Of a stretch of DNA of 7,733 bases, positions 1-5,430 are shown one piece after another. A program made the translations under genes and the position numbers. The stretch is from Desulfobacteraceae bacterium (lineage in GTDB: Bacteria > Desulfobacterota > DSM-4660 > Desulfatiglandales > Desulfatiglandaceae): the NCBI GenBank assembly GCA_030589225.1, contig JAUUWD010000063.1, positions 1 to 7,733 on the forward strand. Reading direction: 5' to 3'. The first letter of the stretch is position 1. Each line of letters opens with the position of its first letter. The notes under the pieces were generated by a model that was not told where the DNA came from, did not search any database, and saw only the letters and a list, made by a program, of their open reading frames with translations.

Positions 1-2
1 TT

Positions 3-68
3 GTGATTATTGCCTGTTGCCTGATCCTTTGCACAACCCTGAGGCGATATCTGTCCGCAAGTGATTGA
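3..68 (+). CDS. possible C-terminal end of a membrane protein (partial)
   Basis: In plus frame 3 the window opens with about 21 codons ending in a TGA at 66-68. They read as a hydrophobic stretch (VIIACCLILCTT) followed by basic and polar residues (LRRYLSASD), the pattern of a last transmembrane helix with a short cytoplasmic tail. It would be convergent with the FHA-GAF gene that ends at 212, with a hairpin element between the two. Only the end of any such gene is visible, so no family can be named. A short open stretch like this can arise by chance. Confidence 0.2.
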   Translation: MIIACCLILCTTLRRYLSASD

Positions 69-108
69 TGGGACGTAACTGTTCACTGCCCATTCGCCTT
101 GCTCTCTT

Positions 109-185
109 GAGACGCAAAGAACGCTGAGTTAAATTAGTTTATTTTCCGCTATTTTCTTTTCTCTGCGGCCTCGGCGTCTTTGCGG
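109..185. repeat. imperfect inverted-repeat element (CGCAAAGA family)
   Basis: The left arm CGCAAAGAACGCTGAG (113-128) and the right arm CTCGGCGTCTTTGCG (170-184) are complementary apart from one extra A and one T/C difference. They are separated by about 41 bp of AT-rich sequence. The element lies 27 bp beyond the stop of the minus-strand FHA-GAF gene. From memory, repeats built on CGCAAAGACGC units are dispersed in many environmental bacterial genomes, so this is probably a REP/MITE-like copy. It could fold in RNA from either strand, but no U-tract follows either arm, so it is not a canonical terminator. The rest of 69-211 shows nothing I recognise. Confidence 0.6.
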
Positions 186-211
186 TTTACTATTACGATA
201 GGACTCTCATC

Positions 212-1105
212 TCAACCAGGAAACAAGTCGGACTTTTCTATGGCAGCAGCTATAAAACCACTCAGGCTGTTGAGCAGCAAAAGGTCTTCCTTGCGGGAGC
301 TGTCATAAGGCCCTCGGCGTGAGTCAACGTAGATGGCGCCCCTGGTTTTTTTGTTAATTATCATGGGAACACACAAGACAGATCTGATCTGCAAGGTATC
401 CATACTCTCCAGGGGTTCAGGTTGAGCGTCATAGGTTGTATTGGATACCTTGATCGCCTTGCCGTTCTTTGCAACCCGGTCAAGCACTGTGTGGCTGTAA
501 TGGATGGCACCCTTTGCTTCATCTTGTCTTGACCTGGTTACTACCTCCTTTAACTTATTTTTTTTGTTATCAAAAAGAATGATGCTTACCCTGTCAATTC
601 TCGGGAGGGTTTCGAACATGGAATCCAAAATCATCTCAAGCACCTCATTGATTTCTAATGACTGCTCCAAAAGCTTAGAGGCCTTGTAAATCAATTGCAA
701 ATTCTTGGGCGATCGAGAGCGTCTTTCTCGGACTAAGTCTTTTAATACATCTAAGTCTGCTTCTGGAGAATGGTGCCCCAAATCCTTCATGCCCAAAGCC
801 TTGTTTTGGGGAATTCCACCCAATTGGATTACGGTATTCCCAATAACTATTGTATCTCGTTCTGTCACCTCATAACTTTTCCCTGGCGTAATCATCTCAC
901 CATTGAGCAATGTCCCATTAGTGCTTCGTAAATCCTCAATATAGAACGATCCCCCTATCTTGAATATCTTAAGATGTTTTCTGGAAATCTTTATGTCATT
1001 GATTTGTATGTCGTTGGTTGAGGATCTTCCGATAAAGACGGCCTTCTGCCTAAAATCAAAGGTCTGATCCTTCATGGGTCCTTCTGAAATAAAGAGCCTG
1101 GGCAT
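212..1105 (-). CDS. FHA-GAF domain signalling protein
   Basis: This 297-residue cytoplasmic protein has no signal peptide or membrane segment. An FHA phosphothreonine-binding domain spans about residues 1-96, with the usual signatures visible: G26-R27, S41-R42-x-H44, T62-N63-G64 and N68-G69. A charged linker (about 105-135) leads to a GAF domain (about 150-293) containing SVLCVPMI and GAIYVDS, typical of ligand- or redox-sensing GAF domains. FHA-GAF modules in this arrangement often precede a cyclase, sigma-54 activator or phosphodiesterase output domain. Here the protein ends straight after the GAF helix, so it has no visible enzyme output and probably acts through protein partners. That role is inference. 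The ATG at 1105 begins the FHA beta-strand directly. The upstream Shine-Dalgarno is weak (GGAAG, about 14 nt away). The gene lies downstream of mltF on the same strand with a 200-bp gap, so it may be transcribed separately. Confidence 0.88.
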   Translation of the reverse strand: MPRLFISEGPMKDQTFDFRQKAVFIGRSSTNDIQINDIKISRKHLKIFKIGGSFYIEDLRSTNGTLLNGEMITPGKSYEVTERDTIVIGNTVIQLGGIPQNKALGMKDLGHHSPEADLDVLKDLVRERRSRSPKNLQLIYKASKLLEQSLEINEVLEMILDSMFETLPRIDRVSIILFDNKKNKLKEVVTRSRQDEAKGAIHYSHTVLDRVAKNGKAIKVSNTTYDAQPEPLESMDTLQIRSVLCVPMIINKKTRGAIYVDSRRGPYDSSRKEDLLLLNSLSGFIAAAIEKSDLFPG

Positions 1106-1134
1106 AATTTTCTTTGCTTCCGCTACATTCTGAA

Positions 1135-1163
1135 CTTATACAATATTTACAGGATATTGACAC
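1135..1163 (-). promoter_or_regulatory. possible promoter for the FHA-GAF gene
   Basis: On the minus strand a GTGTCA (1163-1158) and a TATAAG (1140-1135) are spaced by 17 nt. They lie 30 bp upstream of the FHA-GAF start codon, giving a predicted leader of about 20-25 nt. The -10 is good, but the -35 matches only four of six consensus bases in an AT-rich region, so chance occurrence is quite possible. Confidence 0.25.
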
Positions 1164-1164
1164 A

Positions 1165-1232
1165 TTTTGAATTTGGGATTTATGTCATTCGTATTTGTTT
1201 CGGATTTCGGATTTCAGGCTTCGAATTTTCAG
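1165..1232. repeat. 7-nt periodic repeat tract (TTTCGGA units)
   Basis: Five consecutive heptamers run from 1198 to 1232: TTTCGGA, TTTCGGA, TTTCAGG, CTTCGAA and TTTTCAG. The first two are identical and the others diverge. The flank at 1165-1197 (TTTTGAATTTGGGATTT and on) has the same T-rich, GAATTT style. From memory, similar TTTCGGATTTCGG tracts recur between genes in deltaproteobacterial and planctomycete genomes. It occupies much of the mltF / FHA-GAF spacer and has no coding potential on either strand. Confidence 0.5.
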
Positions 1233-1305
1233 AAAATCAAATAAGCAAATAAACTCTATTCATTCAACGTGCTATCTCTTTAAATGACATGGTCCTGAGG
1301 GTTGG

Positions 1306-2745
1306 TTAACGGGGGACAGGTTTCTTTAGGCCACTAAGTTTACCGTCCCTGGGTTTAGCTGCTTTCTCATTATTCCGATGGGTTAGTTCCGTTTTCTGCG
1401 TCAGGATCTTATAATAGGTTCTGATACGTTCCACATACCGCACCGGCTCGGTACCCCTGGCATATCCGTACTGTAAGGTTTTGTAATATTTCTTTTGGCG
1501 GAGCAGAGGCAAAGTAGAGCGAACATCGTGCCAGGAATTTGGATCCTTTCCAAGGCGCAAGGCAAGCGTTTTGGCGTCCCCCAAATGACCCAATCCAACA
1601 TTATATGCTGCCAGGGCCATATAGGTCCTGTCCGGTTCAGGAATTTCATCGCCAATTCTACGATGTAGACTGGCAAAATAGCGGGTCCCGGCATAGATGG
1701 ATTGTTTTGGATCTAAGCGGCTTTTCACCTTAAAATGCCTGGCGGTTTCCAGGGTCAACATCATAATACCCCTCACCCCGGTGAAGCTTTTTGCCCTGGG
1801 GTTCCAATGTGATTCCTGATAGGCCTGGGCTGCAACCAGTTTCCAGTCTACTCCGTATTTTTTTGCGGCCTCCTCAAAGTATTTTTGGTATCGGGGCAAA
1901 CGCTGCGTCACCCGTCTGCGAAATCTCATCAAATCCACATAGTCATAAATCTTCAGGTATTCATAGTAGTGCCGGGTTAGCCTCTTAAGGAGGGCGGCGG
2001 TTGATGGCTGGTCAAACCAATGGTAGGCAGCCTTCTGAAGGTGCCGGTTTTGTGGATGCATTGCCCAGGCCAATTTCTGTCCTTTTCCGAGACTGAAACG
2101 AGCTATCAATTCAGGGTAATATCGAAGATTTATATCAATAATGTCGGAATAAGCAATGGTAAGAGGGATAGTACCCTGCCAGGTCAATTCCAGGAGTTGC
2201 TCGGTTTCATATCCAGGAATCGCCTTCCACAAGAGTTCCGGATACTGCTGTTTTAGCTTCAACAGGAATTGCTCATGGGAGGTGCCGGCGCTCACACAAA
2301 GCAATTGGCCGGACAGGTCTTTAACGTTTTTTGGCTCGGGGCCGTCACGCCGACCTACCACCTGCCGGTATACTTCCATATATCCGGGGCCAAAATCCAG
2401 GTGTTGTTCGTGGTGGTCGGACGCGGTGAGACCCGCGGCAATGAGGTCAGCATCCCCGCTAAGCAATGTGGAAACCATCTCCTGGTAGGTATCAAGAATC
2501 ACGAGCTTTAGCTTTACGCCTAAATGCTCTGCGAAGGCCCTGGCCAGATCGTACTCAAACCCCACAGGCCCATGGGGACCTTCGTAATAGCAGGTGGCGT
2601 TGTTGCGGGTGATAACTTTTAGTTCACCTCTTGCCTTGATGGCCTCAAGATCATCTCTGAATACAGGTTGATCGCAGCTTAATGCCAGCCAGGGAACCAC
2701 CCATAGTAGGATCAGACCGATTAATCTACTGATATTCTTTCCCAT
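1306..2745 (-). CDS. mltF: membrane-bound lytic murein transglycosylase F (MltF-like)
   Basis: This predicted lipoprotein of 479 residues cleaves the MurNAc-GlcNAc glycosidic bond in peptidoglycan and leaves a 1,6-anhydro product. The N-terminus (KNISRLIGLILLWVVPWLALSC) is a signal peptide ending in a lipobox-like LALSC. An extracellular solute-binding (SBP_bac_3) domain follows at about 35-265, then a Slt/lysozyme-like catalytic domain at about 285-440. The catalytic glutamate is E311 in YQESHW, followed by TGVRGIMMLT and AAYNVGLGHL, all hallmarks of MltF (E. coli MltF uses E314). The reading frame extends upstream to a TTG at 2808. I chose the ATG at 2745 because it places the signal peptide at the terminus, although no strong Shine-Dalgarno precedes it. 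Aspartate follows the lipid-accepting cysteine; in E. coli this disfavours outer-membrane sorting, and whether the rule holds here is unknown. The C-terminal 30 residues are basic and unstructured. Confidence 0.92.
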   Translation of the reverse strand: MGKNISRLIGLILLWVVPWLALSCDQPVFRDDLEAIKARGELKVITRNNATCYYEGPHGPVGFEYDLARAFAEHLGVKLKLVILDTYQEMVSTLLSGDADLIAAGLTASDHHEQHLDFGPGYMEVYRQVVGRRDGPEPKNVKDLSGQLLCVSAGTSHEQFLLKLKQQYPELLWKAIPGYETEQLLELTWQGTIPLTIAYSDIIDINLRYYPELIARFSLGKGQKLAWAMHPQNRHLQKAAYHWFDQPSTAALLKRLTRHYYEYLKIYDYVDLMRFRRRVTQRLPRYQKYFEEAAKKYGVDWKLVAAQAYQESHWNPRAKSFTGVRGIMMLTLETARHFKVKSRLDPKQSIYAGTRYFASLHRRIGDEIPEPDRTYMALAAYNVGLGHLGDAKTLALRLGKDPNSWHDVRSTLPLLRQKKYYKTLQYGYARGTEPVRYVERIRTYYKILTQKTELTHRNNEKAAKPRDGKLSGLKKPVPR

Positions 2746-2863
2746 ATTTTTTTGTGCATGGATAAACTTGCTGCATCCTGAATTTGCCCCTTTAACCCGA
2801 GGTCGCAAGCAAAATTAGAAGCTGACGAATCAACGGTTTAGATTTGTTAGATGAGCCCACAAT

Positions 2864-2907
2864 CTCTAAACCTTTGAACTCTGAACCTCTGAACCCGTGA
2901 ACGGTTA
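2864..2907. repeat. degenerate tandem repeat (CTCTGAAC units)
   Basis: About five adjacent 7-9 nt units share the core TGAAC or TAAAC: CTCTAAAC, CTTTGAAC, TCTGAAC, CTCTGAACC and CGTGAAC. On the minus strand they read GGTTCAGAGGTTCAGAG and similar. An outlying GGTTTAGA at 2835-2842 is complementary to TCTAAACC at 2865-2872. The tract lies between the candidate mltF promoter and the mltF start, so it would be part of a roughly 190-nt leader. From memory, GGTTCAGAGGTT tracts are recurrent intergenic repeats in environmental genomes. Confidence 0.45.
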
Positions 2908-2917
2908 TAAAAAGTAT

Positions 2918-2934
2918 CAAAAACACCGTTTTTG
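2918..2934. other. small perfect hairpin (7-bp stem)
   Basis: CAAAAAC (2918-2924), ACC, then GTTTTTG (2928-2934) form a perfect 7-bp stem with a 3-nt loop. It sits just downstream of the candidate mltF -10 on the minus strand. The stem is weak and no U-tract follows on either strand, so I do not call it a terminator. An alternative fold uses CACC/GGTG with loop GTTTTT. Confidence 0.35.
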
Positions 2935-2942
2935 GTGGAGGC

Positions 2943-2971
2943 AGCATAGAATAAAGATATTTGCGTGTCAA
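2943..2971 (-). promoter_or_regulatory. candidate sigma-70 promoter for mltF
   Basis: On the minus strand a perfect TTGACA (2971-2966) is followed after exactly 17 nt by TATGCT (2948-2943), a four-of-six -10. The -35 lies inside the palindrome GTCAATTGAC (2967-2976), which could be an operator. Initiation would give a leader of about 190 nt before the mltF ATG at 2745, running through the small hairpin and the tandem repeat. Confidence 0.45.
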
Positions 2972-2976
2972 TTGAC
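2967..2976. promoter_or_regulatory. 10-bp palindrome GTCAATTGAC in the divergent region
   Basis: The sequence is its own exact reverse complement. It sits between the divergent mltF and hisB genes and overlaps the candidate mltF -35. It also supplies a TTGACC on the plus strand, though no acceptable -10 follows that. It may be a regulator half-site pair or simply back-to-back -35 elements. Confidence 0.3.
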
Positions 2977-2997
2977 CAGTCAGTTCTTGTTTTTTCC

Positions 2998-3031
2998 TTG
3001 ACATTTATGGTTTAATGCAAAGATTTATAAG
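2998..3031 (+). promoter_or_regulatory. weak candidate promoter for the hisB cluster
   Basis: A perfect TTGACA lies at 2998-3003, about 130 bp before hisB. The nearest -10-like hexamer, TATAAG (3026-3031), is 22 nt away, which is too far for standard spacing. At 17-18 nt there is no good match. An alternative uses TTTAAT (3011-3016) with TTGTTT (2987-2992). Only the -35 is convincing. A 6-bp hairpin, CCATAG / CTATGG (3049-3054 / 3064-3069), lies in the predicted leader. Confidence 0.28.
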
Positions 3032-3134
3032 ATGCTTTCAGGCACTTTCCATAGAAATTTACCCTATGGTGTGGAGTCCAGGTCTCTAAACGAGGACAAT
3101 TGGGATGGAGCACCTTTTATCAGGATCATGTCAT

Positions 3135-3725
3135 ATGAAACGTAACTCAAAAATAGACAGAAAGACAAAGGAAACGGAGATCCATCTCAAGCTAAATCTT
3201 GATGGCACCGGTCTTTCCAGCGTGGATACCGGTATTCCTTTCATGGATCATATGCTCAACCTCTTTACGGCTCACGGCTTTATGGACTTGGAGTTGACCG
3301 CCCGAGGTGACACAGAGATAGATGATCACCACACTGTTGAGGACCTGGGCATATGCCTGGGGTCAGCCCTGAATGAAGCCCTGGGTGACAAAAGAGGCAT
3401 CAAGCGTTACGGGATGGCGACCATTCCTATGGATGAAACACTGATCAGGGCCGTTATTGATATTTCTAATCGTCCCATTTTGTCGTATCGAGTGCCCTTA
3501 AAAAAACGAACAACCGGAACGTTTGATGTCAGCCTGATGAAAGAATTTTTTCGTGCTCTGGTAATTAATGCGGGCATCACAATGCATATCGATCTCCTTG
3601 CAGGAGAGGAGCCCCACCATATTTCAGAGGCAATTTTCAAGGCCTTTGGCAGGGCTTTAGATCAGGCCAGCAGCCTTGAGGATCGGCTGGACGGGAGTGT
3701 CCCCTCTACAAAAGGTCTCTTATAA
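3135..3725 (+). CDS. hisB: imidazoleglycerol-phosphate dehydratase (HisB)
   Basis: This monofunctional enzyme of 196 residues catalyses step 6 of histidine biosynthesis, dehydrating imidazole glycerol phosphate to imidazole acetol phosphate with bound manganese in the cytoplasm. The family pattern is complete: KIDRKTKETEI at the start, FMDHML with H39, DDHHTVED (63-70), HHISEA (161-166) and the C-terminal VPSTKG. The histidines and acidic residues of the two HH motifs are the metal ligands. There is no fused phosphatase domain. Two in-frame ATGs are possible: 3105 (GAGG at 3092-3095, 9-nt spacing) would add ten residues, and 3135 (AGGA at 3122-3125, also 9 nt) matches where family members usually begin, so I chose 3135. 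It is first in a same-strand cluster with the lipoprotein (22-nt gap) and hisA. Confidence 0.95.
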   Translation: MKRNSKIDRKTKETEIHLKLNLDGTGLSSVDTGIPFMDHMLNLFTAHGFMDLELTARGDTEIDDHHTVEDLGICLGSALNEALGDKRGIKRYGMATIPMDETLIRAVIDISNRPILSYRVPLKKRTTGTFDVSLMKEFFRALVINAGITMHIDLLAGEEPHHISEAIFKAFGRALDQASSLEDRLDGSVPSTKGLL

Positions 3726-3747
3726 GCGATCTGTAAACGGAATAACC

Positions 3748-4500
3748 ATGTCAAAATTATACAGTAATGTTTTCAAAAAAGGCGGGCTCTTTTTATGGCT
3801 GCTGGCTTTGTCAGGGCTCTTGATGTACGGAGGCTGTCATTTTCAGAAGACCCCTGCTTCGTATGAAATGCATACTGCAACGCCGATTAACAAGGTGGTC
3901 GTGGATGGATTCCATACGGCCATGTCCCAGGGGGTACAGCCTGACGTCGTTCGAGATCCTTTGTCCGGGACCGTTTTTATGGCGGAACCAGTGTCCCAGA
4001 ATATAGCTAATAGGATGACTGATATTTTATATAATAGGGTGGCAGCCGAAAAAGGGTATGAGTTAGTATCACCCGATCAGGCTAAAGGGGTATTTTCAAA
4101 TATCATCAATTCGGACAAGAATGTGGTCATGAGCCCCATTGAAATTCTTCAAGAAGTGGGAAATACCTTTAAAGCCGACGCGGTATTAACTGGCTATATT
4201 TATCGGTGGCGAGAGCGAGAGGGTACTGACTATGCAGTCAATCGCCCCGCCTCTGTGGCTTTTAATCTCCATCTCATAAGTCCTGCCGAGGGCACGATAC
4301 TGTGGAGGGCCAAATTTGATAAGAACCAGCGATCACTATTAGAAAATGTTTTTGATCTGTCGACATTTATTGAAAGTAAAGGTCGATGGATGACAGTTGA
4401 AAAGTTGGCCATGCTTGGGCTCCAGAAGATGTTGGCGGAAATGCCAGCAGGGAAAGATTCAAAAATTCGGAGAGAGCAGATCGAGGGGGAGGGCCCTTAA
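3748..4500 (+). CDS. uncharacterised predicted lipoprotein between hisB and hisA
   Basis: The 250-residue product begins with a basic N-region (SKLYSNVFKK), a hydrophobic core (GLFLWLLALSGLLM) and YGGC. This is a signal peptide with a probable lipid-accepting C30, although Y at -3 is atypical of lipoboxes. The mature part alternates strands and helices: an NRMTDILYNRV helix, then ADAVLTGYIYRW, then VAFNLHLISPAEGTILWRAKFDKNQ. This ordering resembles periplasmic lipoproteins with a TolB-N/CsgG/LpoB-like fold, a resemblance I infer by eye only. I do not know its function. The frame is open back to an ATG at 3676 inside hisB; I chose 3748 because the signal peptide starts there (weak GGA at 3739-3741). 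It lies 22 nt after hisB and one base before the hisA start, so it is probably cotranscribed with them, though no link to histidine synthesis is evident. Confidence 0.85.
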   Translation: MSKLYSNVFKKGGLFLWLLALSGLLMYGGCHFQKTPASYEMHTATPINKVVVDGFHTAMSQGVQPDVVRDPLSGTVFMAEPVSQNIANRMTDILYNRVAAEKGYELVSPDQAKGVFSNIINSDKNVVMSPIEILQEVGNTFKADAVLTGYIYRWREREGTDYAVNRPASVAFNLHLISPAEGTILWRAKFDKNQRSLLENVFDLSTFIESKGRWMTVEKLAMLGLQKMLAEMPAGKDSKIRREQIEGEGP

Positions 4501-4504
4501 TTTG
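4485..4504 (+). promoter_or_regulatory. strong ribosome binding site that fixes the TTG start of hisA
   Basis: A GGAGGG at 4488-4493 within a purine run lies 8 nt before a TTG at 4502-4504 and overlaps the last codons of the lipoprotein gene. This explains the non-ATG start. Extending to the in-frame ATG at 4397 would add 35 residues with no HisA character and overlap the lipoprotein gene by 104 bp. Confidence 0.8.
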
Positions 4505-5233
4505 ATAATAATTCCTGCCATTGACCTCAAAGACGGCCGCTGTGTGAGACTCAAGCAAGGTCGGATGTCTGATGAGACCATATTTTCAAATACCCCTGAA
4601 GACATGGCCGTGAGATGGTTTGAGCAGGGAGCTAAAAGGCTGCACCTTGTTGATCTGGACGGCGCATTCCAGGGAAAACCGGTAAATAAGACGGCCATAG
4701 AAAAAATTATCCGCGCTGTTCCTGTCCCTATACAGCTTGGGGGTGGGATAAGGGATATGGATACCATCAAGGCCTACTTCGACCTTGGGCTGCATTACCT
4801 GATACTGGGAACGGCAGCCCATAAAGACCCGGAACTTGTTGAAGAGGCTTGCTACAAATTTCCGGGACAGATCCTGCTGGGAATAGATGCCAAAGACGAC
4901 CGTGTTGCCCTGGAGGGGTGGACAGAAGAAATAGTCCTGACTCCGGTTGAATTGGCAAAACGGTTTGAAGGGGTCTCCATAACGGCGATCATTTACACAG
5001 ATATTCACAGGGACGGAATGAAAACAGGGCCGAATGTAGATGCCACAAGGGCTTTGGCAACTGCCATTCAGATCCCTGTAATTGCGTCAGGTGGTATTTC
5101 AACGATTTCTGATGTTTTTGAGGTGTCGACCCTTTCAGAGAACGGTGTTATGGGAATGATAACCGGAAGGGCCCTGTACGATGGGAGCCTTGATCTTGTT
5201 GAGGCTATAAGAGTTGCGGAGGGAAAAAATTAG
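4502..5233 (+). CDS. hisA: phosphoribosylformimino-AICAR-phosphate isomerase (HisA)
   Basis: This cytoplasmic (beta-alpha)8-barrel enzyme of 243 residues opens the ribose ring of ProFAR to give PRFAR, step 4 of histidine biosynthesis. The catalytic base D8 is in IPAIDLKDG and the catalytic acid D129 in GIDAKDD, matching the two aspartates known for the family. Phosphate-binding loops are visible as QLGGGIRD, ASGGIS and GRALYDG, and the YTDIHRDG strand motif contains D167. Length and both barrel halves are normal. Translation starts with TTG behind a strong Shine-Dalgarno, one base after the lipoprotein stop, which suggests translational coupling. No hisF or hisH follows. The next 195 bp contain a new promoter-like element, so hisA appears to end the cluster. 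Confidence 0.96.
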   Translation: MIIIPAIDLKDGRCVRLKQGRMSDETIFSNTPEDMAVRWFEQGAKRLHLVDLDGAFQGKPVNKTAIEKIIRAVPVPIQLGGGIRDMDTIKAYFDLGLHYLILGTAAHKDPELVEEACYKFPGQILLGIDAKDDRVALEGWTEEIVLTPVELAKRFEGVSITAIIYTDIHRDGMKTGPNVDATRALATAIQIPVIASGGISTISDVFEVSTLSENGVMGMITGRALYDGSLDLVEAIRVAEGKN

Positions 5234-5247
5234 AGATAATTTTGGGG

Positions 5248-5278
5248 TTGACATTTACTATTATAGTTATAATATAAA
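5248..5278 (+). promoter_or_regulatory. promoter-like TTGACA ... TATAAT/TATAAA
   Basis: A perfect TTGACA at 5248-5253 is followed by a perfect TATAAT at 5268-5273 (14-nt spacing, short) and by TATAAA at 5273-5278 (19-nt spacing). The AT-rich spacer is also typical. It starts 15 bp after the hisA stop and points toward the yqeY remnant and mutS2, so transcription would cross about 150 nt of structured leader. The suboptimal spacing of each single pairing lowers confidence. Confidence 0.5.
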
Positions 5279-5298
5279 ATGTTACGTGTTTTATATTA
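5270..5298. promoter_or_regulatory. 10-bp perfect inverted repeat overlapping the -10
   Basis: TAATATAAAA (5270-5279) and TTTTATATTA (5289-5298) are exact reverse complements around a 9-nt centre (TGTTACGTG). The repeat covers the -10 and the expected start point of the promoter at 5248-5278, the position where a dimeric repressor would bind. Because the arms are pure A/T, chance in an AT-rich stretch is a real alternative. Confidence 0.4.
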
Positions 5299-5354
5299 AA
5301 TCATAACCTGACAGTGATTGAGCGTCTCGGAATTCTACAATTTGTTGATAATAC

Positions 5355-5430
5355 AGCAATTTTTTCAATTGCTCCCTCCTGCCCGTAGGACCTACGACCA
5401 TGAGGGAGGGAAACGGGGCTGAGTTCAGCC
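5355..5430 (+). ncRNA. putative structured leader: consecutive hairpins before the yqeY remnant
   Basis: Hairpin 1 is AGCAATT (5355-5361) / AATTGCT (5367-5373). Hairpin 2 pairs CTCCCTC (5372-5378) with GAGGGAG (5402-5408) and contains an inner palindrome CGTAGG-A-CCTACG (5384-5396). Hairpin 3 is GGCTGA (5417-5422) / TCAGCC (5425-5430), ending at the base before the ATG at 5431. Hairpins 1 and 2 overlap by two bases, and GCCCGT (5381-5386) can alternatively pair with ACGGGG-C (5413-5419), so exclusive folds are possible. The right arm of hairpin 2 is also the only strong Shine-Dalgarno-like run. It matches no riboswitch class I recognise. Between 5299 and 5354 I see nothing. Confidence 0.4.

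Noticed and set aside
1155..1160. Plus-strand TTGACA in the mltF / FHA-GAF spacer
   Set aside because: There is no acceptable -10 at 16-18 nt and no plus-strand gene downstream.
1198..1232. Heptamer repeats considered as a CRISPR array
   Set aside because: Units are 7 nt, contiguous and without spacers, so this is a tandem repeat.
2020..2511. Several plus-strand ORFs antisense to mltF
   Set aside because: They are overlapping frames opposite a well-supported conserved gene and show no family motifs.
2792..3004. Minus-strand 70-residue ORF upstream of mltF
   Set aside because: It runs through the tandem repeat and the candidate mltF promoter, has mixed composition without domain features, and is probably fortuitous.
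4397..4501. Upstream extension of hisA to an ATG inside the lipoprotein gene
   Set aside because: The extra 35 residues are Cys/Arg/Gln-rich and unlike HisA. The TTG at 4502 has a strong Shine-Dalgarno and begins the first beta strand.
5226..5243. Possible terminator after hisA (AAAATTA / TAATTTT stem with loop GAGA)
   Set aside because: The stem is entirely A/T, includes the stop codon and is followed by GGGG, not a U-run, so it is unlikely to terminate.
5291..5368. Minus-strand 25-codon ORF starting at TTG with an AGGAGG 6 nt upstream
   Set aside because: The Shine-Dalgarno match is explained by the CCTCCT arm of the leader hairpin. The peptide resembles nothing I know, and its end falls in the AT-rich inverted repeat. 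It is antisense to the likely transcript.
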